From: Thiomicrorhabdus sp963677355
Lineage (GTDB): Bacteria; Pseudomonadota; Gammaproteobacteria; Thiomicrospirales; Thiomicrospiraceae
DNA length: 64,000 bases
NCBI GenBank assembly: GCA_963677355.2
Contig: CAXXXQ010000002.1
Coordinates: forward strand, 248,001-312,000
Direction: 5' to 3'
Shown one piece after another: positions 52,277 to 61,093 of this stretch. Positions within the stretch are counted from its first letter, which is position 1, and every line of letters begins with the position of its first letter. The position numbers and the translations under genes were made by a program. The notes beneath the pieces were generated by a model. The model searched no databases. It saw only the letters and a program-made list of their open reading frames with translations, and was not told the origin of the DNA.

Positions 52277-53221
52277 ATGAAAAGTAACTTAGATAATCAG
52301 CCAAATAATTTTTTAATACGTCATGCTTCATTGCGTCAGATTCAAGTATTTGAATCGGTGGCAAGAAACATGAGTTTTACCCGTGCCGCCGAAGAATTGT
52401 TTCTTACTCAGCCTACCGTTTCAGCACAGGTCAAAAGCCTGGCTGAGGCAATCGGTATGCCTTTATATGAACAATTCGGACGTCAGATCTACCTGACGGA
52501 AGTCGGTGAACAGGTGGCTTGCAGCTGCCGAGAGGTTATTGATCAATTTTCAAACCTTGAGATTATGTTGGATGATTTCAGAGGTATGCGACGCGGGCGC
52601 TTGCGTGTCTCGGTCATGACCACGGCGAAATATTTTATGCCGTTGGCATTAGGTGCTTTTTGCAAAGCCTATCCCGACATCGATTTGGAACTGAATATCT
52701 CCAACCGCGATACGCTACTGAAACGTATTAGCCAAAATTTGGATGATCTCTATATTTTGGGTCAGGTTCCGCCAAGTCAAATGGATTTGGAGACCATTCC
52801 TTTTGCGCCGAATCCACTGGTGATTATCGCTAATAAGAACCATCCTTTGGTGGGTAAAAAAGTGACGCTAAAACAGTTGGCCAAGGAACCGTTCATTATG
52901 CGTGAAGAGGGCTCCGGGATTCGTTCTGCCATAGAAACCCTGTTTAATGAAAAAGGCTTGCAAGTCAATGAACGCCTGACCTTGAAAACCAACGAAGCCA
53001 TCAAGCACTGCGTTGTTGGAGAGCTGGGCGTTGCTTGCGTGTCAAAACACGCGCTCTATCTGGATGGTGAAAACAGTCCGATCGCCACGCTGGATGTGGA
53101 AGGCTTCCCAATCCAGAAAGAGTGGAATATCGTCTATCCAAAAGACAAAGACCTCTCTTTGATCGCCAAAGAATTTTTGGTGTTTTTGAAAGAGAAAGGG
53201 ACGGACTATATCAAGCTCTAA
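52277..53221 (+). CDS. cbbR: LysR-type transcriptional regulator, CbbR-like
   Basis: A 314-residue LysR regulator. The helix-turn-helix is at about residues 18-75 (ASLRQIQVFESVARNMSFTR, EELFLTQPTVSAQVKSL), followed by a ligand-binding domain (GRLRVSVMTTAKYFMPLALG). It is the likely activator of the cbb/cso genes. CbbR is often divergent from cbbL; here it lies downstream and on the same strand. I start at the ATG at 52277 rather than a TTG two codons earlier. Which LysR paralogue it is cannot be proven from sequence alone. Confidence 0.88.
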   Translation: MKSNLDNQPNNFLIRHASLRQIQVFESVARNMSFTRAAEELFLTQPTVSAQVKSLAEAIGMPLYEQFGRQIYLTEVGEQVACSCREVIDQFSNLEIMLDDFRGMRRGRLRVSVMTTAKYFMPLALGAFCKAYPDIDLELNISNRDTLLKRISQNLDDLYILGQVPPSQMDLETIPFAPNPLVIIANKNHPLVGKKVTLKQLAKEPFIMREEGSGIRSAIETLFNEKGLQVNERLTLKTNEAIKHCVVGELGVACVSKHALYLDGENSPIATLDVEGFPIQKEWNIVYPKDKDLSLIAKEFLVFLKEKGTDYIKL

Positions 53222-53281
53222 TCACAAATGATTTAGCTTTGATATATTCGCTCTCAATCGATTTTAATCGGTATTGTTCTG

Positions 53282-53647
53282 ATGATTTTCAATCAGAAGT
53301 TCCTTTCAGTCGGTATCTTTCTGCTTTTTGCCGGTTCCGTTGCCGCCAGCCTCTATTTTGCCGAGCGTTACTACCAGCATGATCTGCTGGTTAAGCAGAG
53401 GCTGGTGTCGGGATTCAAAATACCGCTGGAGAAGACGGAATTCATCCGTTGTCAAAATCAGGAGTTGGTCTATAGTGATTTGAATCGCCAATCCGGCTTT
53501 ATCGCTTTTGATCCTAAGATCGTTTGCGACCAGCAAGCTTTTAACCGCGCCACGCTCAACCCGTTTTCCCAACTCTATTCATTAAGCTTGTTTCTTAATC
53601 TACTGTTATTGGGCTTAGGCATCTATCTCAAGTACTTTAGGGAGTAG
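53282..53647 (+). CDS. hypothetical protein with two membrane segments
   Basis: A 121-residue protein I do not recognise. Hydrophobic helices at about residues 8-26 and 97-115 flank a periplasmic region with two Cys (FIRCQNQELV, PKIVCDQQAF) that could form a disulfide. It starts with ATG at 53282, just after cbbR, and ends before a terminator. Its role is unknown; a close position to cbbR does not by itself indicate a role in carbon fixation. Confidence 0.65.
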   Translation: MIFNQKFLSVGIFLLFAGSVAASLYFAERYYQHDLLVKQRLVSGFKIPLEKTEFIRCQNQELVYSDLNRQSGFIAFDPKIVCDQQAFNRATLNPFSQLYSLSLFLNLLLLGLGIYLKYFRE

Positions 53648-53693
53648 CTCGTTTTTTTCCGATATTTTTAAAATGTCGGCTTCTCCTACCTGC

Positions 53694-53731
53694 ATAACCG
53701 GCTCTCTTTATTAGAGATAGCCGGTTTTTTT
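53694..53731 (+). terminator. rho-independent terminator after the two-helix hypothetical gene
   Basis: The stem aaccggct/agccggtt, extended by ctct/agag with a two-base bulge, runs into a seven-T tract. Confidence 0.9.
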
Positions 53732-53877
53732 GTTTAGTTGTTTGGCTTATATCCTCGTTTTAGCGTTTATTTACCTGCAACCGTTCTGTCTGACTGGCTA
53801 TCTTTGCAGCTATCTTTACGGTCGTAATCCCTGTTGTTTAAGTTTCTTTTCTATTGAAACAATTCTTTATTTTTGGC

Positions 53878-53898
53878 TTTTAGGTTTTAGGTTTTAGG
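53878..53898. repeat. three tandem TTTTAGG heptamers
   Basis: Three exact 7-base units stand in a T-rich stretch upstream of purU. The copy number is small and may vary by slippage; function is unknown. Confidence 0.7.
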
Positions 53899-53945
53899 TT
53901 CTCTATAGGTGTGAATATCAGGAAATAAAATTTAATAAAAATAAT

Positions 53946-53970
53946 AAATTATTCTTGTAAAGAATAATTT
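53946..53970. promoter_or_regulatory. 25-base palindrome, possible operator of the methylamine operon
   Basis: The 11-bp arms aaattattctt and aagaataattt are exact reverse complements around gta. It lies 45 bases before the purU start with no T tract of a terminator, so regulator binding is plausible. Confidence 0.5.
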
Positions 53971-54015
53971 GTTTGTGTAACATTATGAATAAATATTTCT
54001 TGAGAGGAAAATAAA

Positions 54016-54867
54016 GTGACTTCGAGTCGATATATATTAACGATTTCATGTGCGGATAAGACCGGTATTGTTTCCCGTGTTTCTACCTTTTTGGCGCAGA
54101 GCGGTTGTTGGATCAATGAAGCCAACCATCATGCGGACAAAGAGCTGGGCATGTTTTTTATGCGCAATGAAATTTCCAATATGAGCATGTCGGAAGCAGA
54201 GTTTAAGGATGCATTTGCGGAAATCGCAACAGAGTTTGATATGCAGTGGAAGCTCTCTTCACTGGATCGCAAAAAACGCGTCATTATCATGGTCAGCAAA
54301 CAGGATCACTGTCTGTACGACCTGCTATATCGCTGGAAGTCGGGCGAGATGGAGTATGAGATTCCGTGCGTGATTTCCAACCATCCGGATTTGAAAGAGT
54401 TGGTTGAATGGCACGGTATTCCGTATGTGCATATTCCGGTCACGCCGGACAATAAAGAGCAAGCCTTTTCCGAAGTGGTTAACTGGGTGGAGCACTATCA
54501 GGCCGATACTATTGTGCTGGCGCGTTACATGCAGATTATTCCGCCGGATCTGTGCCGTAAGTATCCGGGGCAGATCATCAATATCCATCATAGCTTCCTG
54601 CCGTCGTTTATTGGTGCCAAACCGTATCACCAGGCTTTTGAACGCGGGGTGAAGTTGATTGGGGCCACTTGCCATTACGTTACCGAAGACTTGGATGCCG
54701 GACCGATTATCGAACAGGATGTGCAACGCGTGTCGCACAGTGAATCTGCGGAAGAGATGGTAGTGCTCGGTAAGGATGTGGAAAAAAGTGCTTTGGCCAG
54801 AGGCTTGAAGTTCCATTTACAGGACCGCGTGCTGTTGAGCGGCAATAAAACCATCGTGTTTGCTTAG
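54016..54867 (+). CDS. purU: formyltetrahydrofolate deformylase
   Basis: A 283-residue enzyme releasing formate from 10-formyl-tetrahydrofolate. An N-terminal ACT domain (residues about 6-85) precedes a formyltransferase-like hydrolase domain with the catalytic Asn-His-Asp set in GQIINIHHSFLPSFIGAKPY and TEDLDAGPIIEQD. It starts with GTG behind gagaggaaa. purU genes travel with sarcosine-oxidase and N-methylglutamate dehydrogenase genes, where they recycle the folate that carries the oxidised methyl group. Confidence 0.95.
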   Translation: MTSSRYILTISCADKTGIVSRVSTFLAQSGCWINEANHHADKELGMFFMRNEISNMSMSEAEFKDAFAEIATEFDMQWKLSSLDRKKRVIIMVSKQDHCLYDLLYRWKSGEMEYEIPCVISNHPDLKELVEWHGIPYVHIPVTPDNKEQAFSEVVNWVEHYQADTIVLARYMQIIPPDLCRKYPGQIINIHHSFLPSFIGAKPYHQAFERGVKLIGATCHYVTEDLDAGPIIEQDVQRVSHSESAEEMVVLGKDVEKSALARGLKFHLQDRVLLSGNKTIVFA

Positions 54868-54876
54868 GAGAAAAGC

Positions 54877-56118
54877 ATGCCTTTACGATTGCTTAAATAT
54901 GCTTGGAAAAAACCGGAAGACGAATTGCGGTTTTTTCCGGAAGAGAAGCCGCTGCAAAAAGAGTATGACGTGGTCATTATCGGTGGTGGCGGTCATGGAA
55001 TGGCGTGTGCCTACTATCTGGCGAAAGAGCACGGCATTACCAATGTGGCCGTGCTTGAAAAGGGTTATATCGGCGGCGGGAATACCGGGCGTAATACCAC
55101 CATTGTCCGTTCTAATTACCTGACAGCGGAAGGGGTTAAGTTCTACGACGAAAGTCTGAAGCTGTTCGAAGATCTGAGTGATGATTTCGATCTGAACATC
55201 TTCTATTCGACACGTGGTCACTACACCTTGGCACACACCGATAGTGCGATGCGTACTATGCGCTGGCGAGCCGAAGTCAACAAACATCACGGTATCGACA
55301 GTGAAGTGGTGGATGTTGAAGCCATTCAAAAAGACGTGCCGTATATGGACGTCGAGTGTAACGGTCAGCACCCGGTAATGGGGGCGCTGTATCATGCGCC
55401 GGGTTCGGTGGCACGTCATGATGCCGTAGCGTGGGGCTACGCGCGCGGCGCTCAGCAGCGCGGAGTGGAAATTCATCAGAAGACTCAGGTGACCGATATC
55501 AAAACTCTTGGCGGCAAAGTTGTCGGGGTAGAAACCAATCGCGGCTTTGTCGGCGCTAAAAAAGTCATTTCCATGGTGGCGGGTTCCTCGCCAAGAATCA
55601 CCAATATGCTGGATATTAAAACGCCGATTGAGGTGTTTCCGCTACAGGCTTGCGTGACTGAACCGGTTAAACCGTTTATGAATACGATCGTGGTTTCCGG
55701 CAGTTTGCATGTTTATGTCAGTCAGTCGTCCCGTGGCGAGCTGGTTATGGGGGCGTCGGTCGATCCGGCCGAACTACACTCGACCCGTTCTACGCTGGAT
55801 TTTGTCGAAGGTTTGACCGATCAGATGATGGACCTGTTTCCGTTTACCAGTCGTTTGAAAATCATGCGTCAGTGGGCCGGGATGAGTGACATCACACCGG
55901 ATTTTGCGCCGATTATGGGCAAAACTTCGGTGGAAGGATTTTATCTGGATAGCGGTTGGGGAACCTGGGGCTTCAAAGCGACGCCTATCAGTGGCAAGAC
56001 CATGGCTTATACGGCAGCTACTGATCAAACTCATGAATTAATTAAACCTTTTAGCCTGGATCGTTTCGAAAAATTCGAATTGGTCGGGGAAAAAGGTGCC
56101 GCATCGGTCGGCCACTAA
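54877..56118 (+). CDS. mgdA: N-methylglutamate dehydrogenase subunit A (sarcosine oxidase beta-like)
   Basis: A 413-residue FAD-dependent oxidoreductase. The FAD-binding fold begins VVIIGGGGHGMACAYYLAKE at about residue 32, followed by the GGGNTGRNTTIVRSNYL loop. His181 in VARHDAVAWGYARGA matches the region where sarcosine oxidase beta links FMN covalently; the exact residue is inferred. It oxidises the N-methyl group of N-methylglutamate, and the neighbouring gmaS and mgsABC genes favour that substrate over sarcosine. Confidence 0.9.
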   Translation: MPLRLLKYAWKKPEDELRFFPEEKPLQKEYDVVIIGGGGHGMACAYYLAKEHGITNVAVLEKGYIGGGNTGRNTTIVRSNYLTAEGVKFYDESLKLFEDLSDDFDLNIFYSTRGHYTLAHTDSAMRTMRWRAEVNKHHGIDSEVVDVEAIQKDVPYMDVECNGQHPVMGALYHAPGSVARHDAVAWGYARGAQQRGVEIHQKTQVTDIKTLGGKVVGVETNRGFVGAKKVISMVAGSSPRITNMLDIKTPIEVFPLQACVTEPVKPFMNTIVVSGSLHVYVSQSSRGELVMGASVDPAELHSTRSTLDFVEGLTDQMMDLFPFTSRLKIMRQWAGMSDITPDFAPIMGKTSVEGFYLDSGWGTWGFKATPISGKTMAYTAATDQTHELIKPFSLDRFEKFELVGEKGAASVGH

Positions 56119-56127
56119 GGAGGGATT

Positions 56128-56397
56128 ATGAAATTTGTCGATTGTCCTGCCTTAGGCAGAAGAGCTTTAAGCGAGTTTACCTACGGCGGAATTGTCGAAG
56201 TCGAACCGGACTTTGCAACCGTTTCGGAAAGCGAATGGGCCGAACACGTTTTTTATCGTCACAGCCAACCACAACAACAGAAAGAGTGGTGGTATCACCG
56301 AGCAACCGGTATGTGGTTCTTCTTTGAGAGAAACACTTTGACCGATGTGATTTCCAAAGTCACCGTTGCCAGCAAAGGAGCTTTACATGACGCTTAG
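56128..56397 (+). CDS. mgdB: N-methylglutamate dehydrogenase subunit B (sarcosine oxidase delta-like)
   Basis: An 89-residue subunit matching SoxD in length and in EWAEHVFYRHSQP and WWYHRATGMWFFFERNT. In SoxD four residues including three Cys bind zinc; here only one Cys (MKFVDCPALG) is present, so the zinc site appears lost. It overlaps mgdC by 11 bases. Confidence 0.88.
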   Translation: MKFVDCPALGRRALSEFTYGGIVEVEPDFATVSESEWAEHVFYRHSQPQQQKEWWYHRATGMWFFFERNTLTDVISKVTVASKGALHDA

Positions 56398-59266
56398 ATT
56401 GGAGCCGCAACCGCTAGAGTGGATTGACCGATCCGTTAAGGTTGCGTTTGAGTTGGAAGGCCAGTCATTTGAAGGTTTTCAAGGCGATGTCATATCCAGT
56501 GCCTTGTGGGCCAACGAGAGCAAAGTATTGGGTCGCAGTTTTAAATATCACCGCCGCCGCGGTCTGTTATCGATGGCTAATCATGACATTAATGCTTTGT
56601 TCGATACGCCCGAAGAACCGAATGTGCGTGGCGATGTGGTCGCGATTGAAGCGGGGCTGAGCCTGAAGTCGGTTAATACCTTCGGTAATTTGCAGAGCGA
56701 TGCCGGATCGATGGTGGAATGGATCGGTAAATTCCTGCCGGTCGGTTTCTATTATCGTGCTTTTTATTCACCCAGATTCCTGTTCCCGAAATGGGAAGCG
56801 CTGATCCGAACCATGGCAGGGCTAGGCAAGGTGAATACGCAGTGGAGCGAAAAACGTCAGGCCAAAAGATATCTTTATTGCGATGTAGCGGTCATCGGTG
56901 CCGGTCCGGCGGGGATGAGCGCAGCCTTAAAGGCGGCGGAAGCCGGTGCACAGGTTTGCCTGATTGATGAAAACGCTTTTATCGGTGGTTCGTTGGATTA
57001 TCAATATGCTAATGAGACGAGTTTGTCCGATGTTCGTAAAGAGTTAAAGCAGCGTATTGCAGAGTCCGAAAATATTAGCGTATTGACCTCGGCTTACGTG
57101 GCCGGTTATTACGGCGACAACTGGTTGGCGGTCAATACTTTGCAAGGCTTAATCAAACTATCGGCTCGTTCGGTCGTGGTGGCTACCGGCGTATTTGAAC
57201 AGCCGGCGGTGTTCCGTAATAACGATCTGCCGGGCGTGATGAACGCCAGTGCGGCGCAACGTCTGATTGCGCGTTACGGCGTGGCACCCTGTAAAGTGGC
57301 GACGGTACTGACAGCGAACCCGGAAGGATATCGTGCGGCACTTGATTTGCATCAGGCCGGCGTTCGGGTTGAAGCGGTTTTTGATACCGGTATGCGAAGC
57401 AATAAGTGGTACGAAGAGGTGGTTAAACAGGGTATTCCGGTTTATAGAGAAATCGAGAATATTGAAGCCTTCGGTAAAAAAGAACTGGCAGGGGTGAGTT
57501 TCACCGTGGCAGGAAAGTCTCATCGCATTCAGTGTAACGGCTTAATAATGAGTATGGGTTGGGCTCCGGCAGGTGCAGCGATCTATCAAGCCGGCGGCAA
57601 GTTTGCCTATGAGCAGACTTTGCATCAGTTGTTGCCAGCCGAGATGCCGGAAAGCCTGTTTGCCTGCGGCCGTATTAACGGTGTGTTTGATATCGATAAG
57701 CAGTTGTTGGATGGCCAGCAAGCCGGTTTGAATGCCTATGAATTTGTAAACGGCTTGGAATTAACGGCTCGAGAGGAACTGCGTAGCAACAGCGCGCATT
57801 CCCATGAATATCCGATCTGGGAGCATCCGCAAGGTAAAAACTTTGTCGATTTCGATGAAGACATTCAGTTGAAAGATTTAAAAGCGGCAATTGCGCAAGG
57901 TTTTGACAATATCGAACTGATGAAGCGTTTCTCGACGATCGGCATGGGACCGAGTCAGGGTAAACACAGTAATATGAACGGGATTCGTATTCTGGCCAAA
58001 CTGACCGGAAAAACCATTGATCAGACCGGTTCGACTACGGCGCGCCCGATGTTTCATCCGACGCCGGTGGCGCATTTGGCCGGTATGCGTTTCCGTCCGG
58101 AACGCTTCACGGCGCTGCACAGCCAGCATGTTGCCGCCAAGGCCAAATTTATGGAAGCGGGCAACTGGTTGAGACCGGAGTACTATCAAACTCAGCCGAA
58201 TCGTCTGGCGTGTATTTTGTCGGAAGTTTCAGCGGTCAGAAAAGCGGCCGGCTTGATTGATGTGTCCACTCTGGGCAAGATCGAGGTTTTCGGACCGGAT
58301 GCGGCCGAAATGATGGATCGCCTCTATACCATGACCATGTCGAACATGAAGATCGGCGCCAGCCGTTATGCGGTGATGGTGGATGATAGCGGCGTGGTCA
58401 TCGATGACGGTGTAGCGATTCGTTACAGCGATAAACACTTCTATGTCACCACCACGACCAGCGGTTCAGACACCATGTACCGTTTGTTCCAGAAAAAGCT
58501 GATCGAATGGGGCTTGGATGTCACCGTGTTGAACCGTACCGGCCAGCTGGCGGCGATGAATTTGGCGGGACCCAAAAGCCGTCTGATTTTAAGCCAGTTA
58601 ACCGATTTGAATTTGAGCAATGACGCTTTCCCTTATCTGGCGATGCGTCAGGCAAAAGTCTGCGGCTTTGATGCGACTCTGATTCGAGTCGGTTTTGTCG
58701 GCGAATTAGGTTATGAGATCCATCTGGCCTCGTCAGGCGCCGAGCAAGTCTGGTCGCAAATTATGCAGGTCGGGCAGGAATACGGTATCAAACCTTTCGG
58801 GGTCGAAGCGCAACGCCTGCTGCGTCTGGAGAAAGGCCACATCATTGTCGGTCAGGATACCGACGGTTTGATGAATCCGTTCGAGGCCAATATGTCCTGG
58901 GCGGTGCATTTCAAGAAACCGTATTTCATCGGTAAGCCAAGTTTGCAAAAACTGAAAGCTCAGCAGCAGCGCAAGCTGGTCGGTTTTGAGTTGATTGACC
59001 GGAGCAGCGATGAAGCAATTTTAGAGAGTCATTTGATTATCGAATCGGGCGAGATGGTTGGGCGAGTTACCAGTGTGGCTTACAGTCCGACGTTGGAAAA
59101 AACCATCGGCCTAGCGGATGTGTCCCTCGATTATGCCGAGAACGGCGCTGTGATCCACATTAAATTGGGTAGCGGTCGTCTGGTTGAAGCGAAAGTGGTG
59201 CCGACGCCGTTTTACGATCCGAAGTCCCTAAGACAGGTTCCTGAACAAGCCGAGGAGGGGGCGTAA
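56387..59266 (+). CDS. mgdC: N-methylglutamate dehydrogenase subunit C (sarcosine oxidase alpha-like)
   Basis: A 959-residue subunit starting at the ATG at 56387, six bases after aaaggag. The N-terminal domain has GRSFKYHRRRGLLSMANHD, then a nucleotide-binding FAD/NAD domain (CDVAVIGAGPAGMSAALKAA at about residue 165), and a C-terminal GcvT-like domain (about 590-950; GASRYAVMVDDSGVVIDDGV, GELGYEIHLASSG) that binds tetrahydrofolate and captures the methyl carbon as methylene-folate. This fits with PurU upstream. Confidence 0.92.
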   Translation: MTLRLEPQPLEWIDRSVKVAFELEGQSFEGFQGDVISSALWANESKVLGRSFKYHRRRGLLSMANHDINALFDTPEEPNVRGDVVAIEAGLSLKSVNTFGNLQSDAGSMVEWIGKFLPVGFYYRAFYSPRFLFPKWEALIRTMAGLGKVNTQWSEKRQAKRYLYCDVAVIGAGPAGMSAALKAAEAGAQVCLIDENAFIGGSLDYQYANETSLSDVRKELKQRIAESENISVLTSAYVAGYYGDNWLAVNTLQGLIKLSARSVVVATGVFEQPAVFRNNDLPGVMNASAAQRLIARYGVAPCKVATVLTANPEGYRAALDLHQAGVRVEAVFDTGMRSNKWYEEVVKQGIPVYREIENIEAFGKKELAGVSFTVAGKSHRIQCNGLIMSMGWAPAGAAIYQAGGKFAYEQTLHQLLPAEMPESLFACGRINGVFDIDKQLLDGQQAGLNAYEFVNGLELTAREELRSNSAHSHEYPIWEHPQGKNFVDFDEDIQLKDLKAAIAQGFDNIELMKRFSTIGMGPSQGKHSNMNGIRILAKLTGKTIDQTGSTTARPMFHPTPVAHLAGMRFRPERFTALHSQHVAAKAKFMEAGNWLRPEYYQTQPNRLACILSEVSAVRKAAGLIDVSTLGKIEVFGPDAAEMMDRLYTMTMSNMKIGASRYAVMVDDSGVVIDDGVAIRYSDKHFYVTTTTSGSDTMYRLFQKKLIEWGLDVTVLNRTGQLAAMNLAGPKSRLILSQLTDLNLSNDAFPYLAMRQAKVCGFDATLIRVGFVGELGYEIHLASSGAEQVWSQIMQVGQEYGIKPFGVEAQRLLRLEKGHIIVGQDTDGLMNPFEANMSWAVHFKKPYFIGKPSLQKLKAQQQRKLVGFELIDRSSDEAILESHLIIESGEMVGRVTSVAYSPTLEKTIGLADVSLDYAENGAVIHIKLGSGRLVEAKVVPTPFYDPKSLRQVPEQAEEGA

Positions 59267-59268
59267 GG

Positions 59269-59751
59269 ATGGGTATTCAATTGGTTTCTACAAAATTTGA
59301 ACACTTAACGGTTTTGCGGGGCAAACGTCTTGCCGAACTGATTAAGAAACTGAATTTGTCCGTACCGTCTTTGTTCGAGTACCAGAAATACAACGGACAT
59401 GGTTTTATCGCCAATTTAGGGGCGGGCGAAATTTTAATTAACCATTCGAGTTTTAACGAGAGTTTGCTTGAAGAAGATCAATATGCATTCCAACGGGGGG
59501 ATGCGGTTTTCACTCTATCAGGTGATTGGCGAGCTTTGATGTCCGAAGTCTGTATCTACGACTTCAGGCAAGCCAAACCTGGTGATTTCACAATGGTTTT
59601 GGTTGCGGGTGTCGGCGTCTGGATGCTGATTCCGGAAGACGATGCGCCGCTGATTCTAGGTTGTGATCCGACTTACGGGCACTACCTACAGGAGACGTTA
59701 CAAAACCAGATTAACCAATCTCCCTTTTTAAATAACGGAAGGCAATCATGA
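59269..59751 (+). CDS. mgdD: N-methylglutamate dehydrogenase subunit D (sarcosine oxidase gamma-like)
   Basis: A 160-residue subunit in the SoxG position with a weakly conserved sequence, containing AFQRGDAVFTLSGDWRALMS and WMLIPEDDAPLILGCDPTYG. SoxG subunits resemble partial GcvT folds and complete the heterotetramer. Assignment rests mainly on order and length. Its stop overlaps the gmaS start by 4 bases (ATGA). Confidence 0.82.
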   Translation: MGIQLVSTKFEHLTVLRGKRLAELIKKLNLSVPSLFEYQKYNGHGFIANLGAGEILINHSSFNESLLEEDQYAFQRGDAVFTLSGDWRALMSEVCIYDFRQAKPGDFTMVLVAGVGVWMLIPEDDAPLILGCDPTYGHYLQETLQNQINQSPFLNNGRQS

Positions 59752-61082
59752 ACTTAACAGAAGCAAAAAAATTCCTTGAAGACAATCAAATCAAATATAT
59801 CTTAGCGCAATTCGTTGATATTCACGGTGTGGCTAAGACAAAATCTGTGCCGGCGAGCTGCTTGGAAGCTATTGTTAAGGATGGCGCAGGGTTTGCCGGA
59901 TTTGCCGTTTGGGGGCTGGGCTTGGAACCGCACGAAAGCGACTATATGGCCAAAGCCGATTTGGACACTTTGAGCATTGTGCCTTGGCAACCGGGGTATG
60001 CGCGCATTGCCTGCACCGGCTATGTCAATAACGAGCCGTATGAGTTCGATTCACGTCATATTATGTTGAAACAGATTGAACGCCTGTCTGCAAAAGGCTG
60101 GACTTTAAATACCGGAATCGAACCGGAATTCAACCTGTTGAAAAAGGACGAAAAGGGACATCTGGTACCTTACGACGACTCAGATACCTTGGATAAACCC
60201 TGTTACGACTACAAAGGCATGTCGCGTTCCCGTGACTTTCTGGAAAAGTTTGTCGACTCTTTGCAGCAGGTCGGTTTTGACGTTTATCAGATCGACCATG
60301 AGGATGCCAACGGTCAATTCGAGATCAACTACACCTATAGCGACGCGAAAACCTCGGCCGACAGAATCACTTTCGTACGTATGGCCGGCAGTGAAATCGC
60401 CAATGAAATGGGGATGACTTGTTCCTTTATGCCGAAAGCCAATTCAAGCCGCACCGGTAACGGTTTCCATTTTCACCTTTCGTTGACGGATGAGAACGGC
60501 ACCAACCTGTTTACCGATAAAAGCGATAAAAACGACTTGGATCTTTCCGAACTGGCTTATCACTTCCTCGGCGGCTTGATTCACCACGCCAAAGCCTTGT
60601 GTGCTTTTGCCGCGCCGACCGTGAACTCTTACAAACGCTTAGTGGTCGGGCGCTCTCTATCGGGTGCTACTTGGGCACCGGCTTTCATCAGTTACGGCGA
60701 CAACAACCGTACTGCGATGGTGCGTATCCCTAAGGGGCGTTTGGAGTTCCGTTTGCCGGATTCGGGTTGTAACCCTTATTTGGTAACGGCCGCCATCATT
60801 GCCGCCGGAATGGACGGTATCGAGAAAAAGCTTGATCCGGGCAGCCCGAAAAACATCAACCATTATACGCTTTCGTTGGAAGAACTTGCGGAGATGGGAA
60901 TAGAGACTTTGCCGCAGAGCTTACATGAAGCGATTGAAGAATTGGAGAAAAGCGATCTGTTCTACGAGCAGTTGGGTGAGGCATTTGTTAAAGAGTTTAT
61001 CGATATCAAACGAATGGAATGGGTCGAGTACCAGCGACATGTGTCGGATTGGGAAATTAACCGTTATATGGAATTCTTTTAA
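59748..61082 (+). CDS. gmaS: gamma-glutamylmethylamide synthetase (glutamine-synthetase family)
   Basis: A 444-residue ATP-dependent ligase of the GlnT/GmaS type. It joins methylamine to glutamate. Core motifs are YQIDHEDANGQFEINYTYSD, GNGFHFHLSLTDENGTNLF (ATP and metal region), and AAPTVNSYKRLVVGRSLSGA. Alone it could be a type III glutamine synthetase, but the mgsABC genes that follow and mgdABCD before it make GmaS the better call. Methylamine specificity is inferred. Confidence 0.88.
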   Translation: MNLTEAKKFLEDNQIKYILAQFVDIHGVAKTKSVPASCLEAIVKDGAGFAGFAVWGLGLEPHESDYMAKADLDTLSIVPWQPGYARIACTGYVNNEPYEFDSRHIMLKQIERLSAKGWTLNTGIEPEFNLLKKDEKGHLVPYDDSDTLDKPCYDYKGMSRSRDFLEKFVDSLQQVGFDVYQIDHEDANGQFEINYTYSDAKTSADRITFVRMAGSEIANEMGMTCSFMPKANSSRTGNGFHFHLSLTDENGTNLFTDKSDKNDLDLSELAYHFLGGLIHHAKALCAFAAPTVNSYKRLVVGRSLSGATWAPAFISYGDNNRTAMVRIPKGRLEFRLPDSGCNPYLVTAAIIAAGMDGIEKKLDPGSPKNINHYTLSLEELAEMGIETLPQSLHEAIEELEKSDLFYEQLGEAFVKEFIDIKRMEWVEYQRHVSDWEINRYMEFF

Positions 61083-61093
61083 GGAGAAAAAGT

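Larger units (their letters stand above)
53648..54015. other. intergenic region before the methylamine operon
   Basis: These 368 bases contain a terminator, a pyrimidine-rich stretch with three tandem TTTTAGG units at 53878-53898, and a 25-base palindrome at 53946-53970. No gene is visible. The methylamine operon promoter should lie in the AT-rich last 100 bases, but no clear -35/-10 pair stands out. Confidence 0.6.

Noticed and set aside
53878..53898. Telomere-like TTTTAGG repeat
   Set aside because: Three units in the middle of a continuous gene region do not suggest a replicon end.
54016..59751. Plain sarcosine oxidase operon (soxBDAG-purU) for glycine betaine breakdown
   Set aside because: The subunits are similar, but the contiguous glutamine-synthetase-like, class II amidotransferase, GXGXG and FMN glutamate-synthase genes form the N-methylglutamate set, which sarcosine oxidase operons lack.
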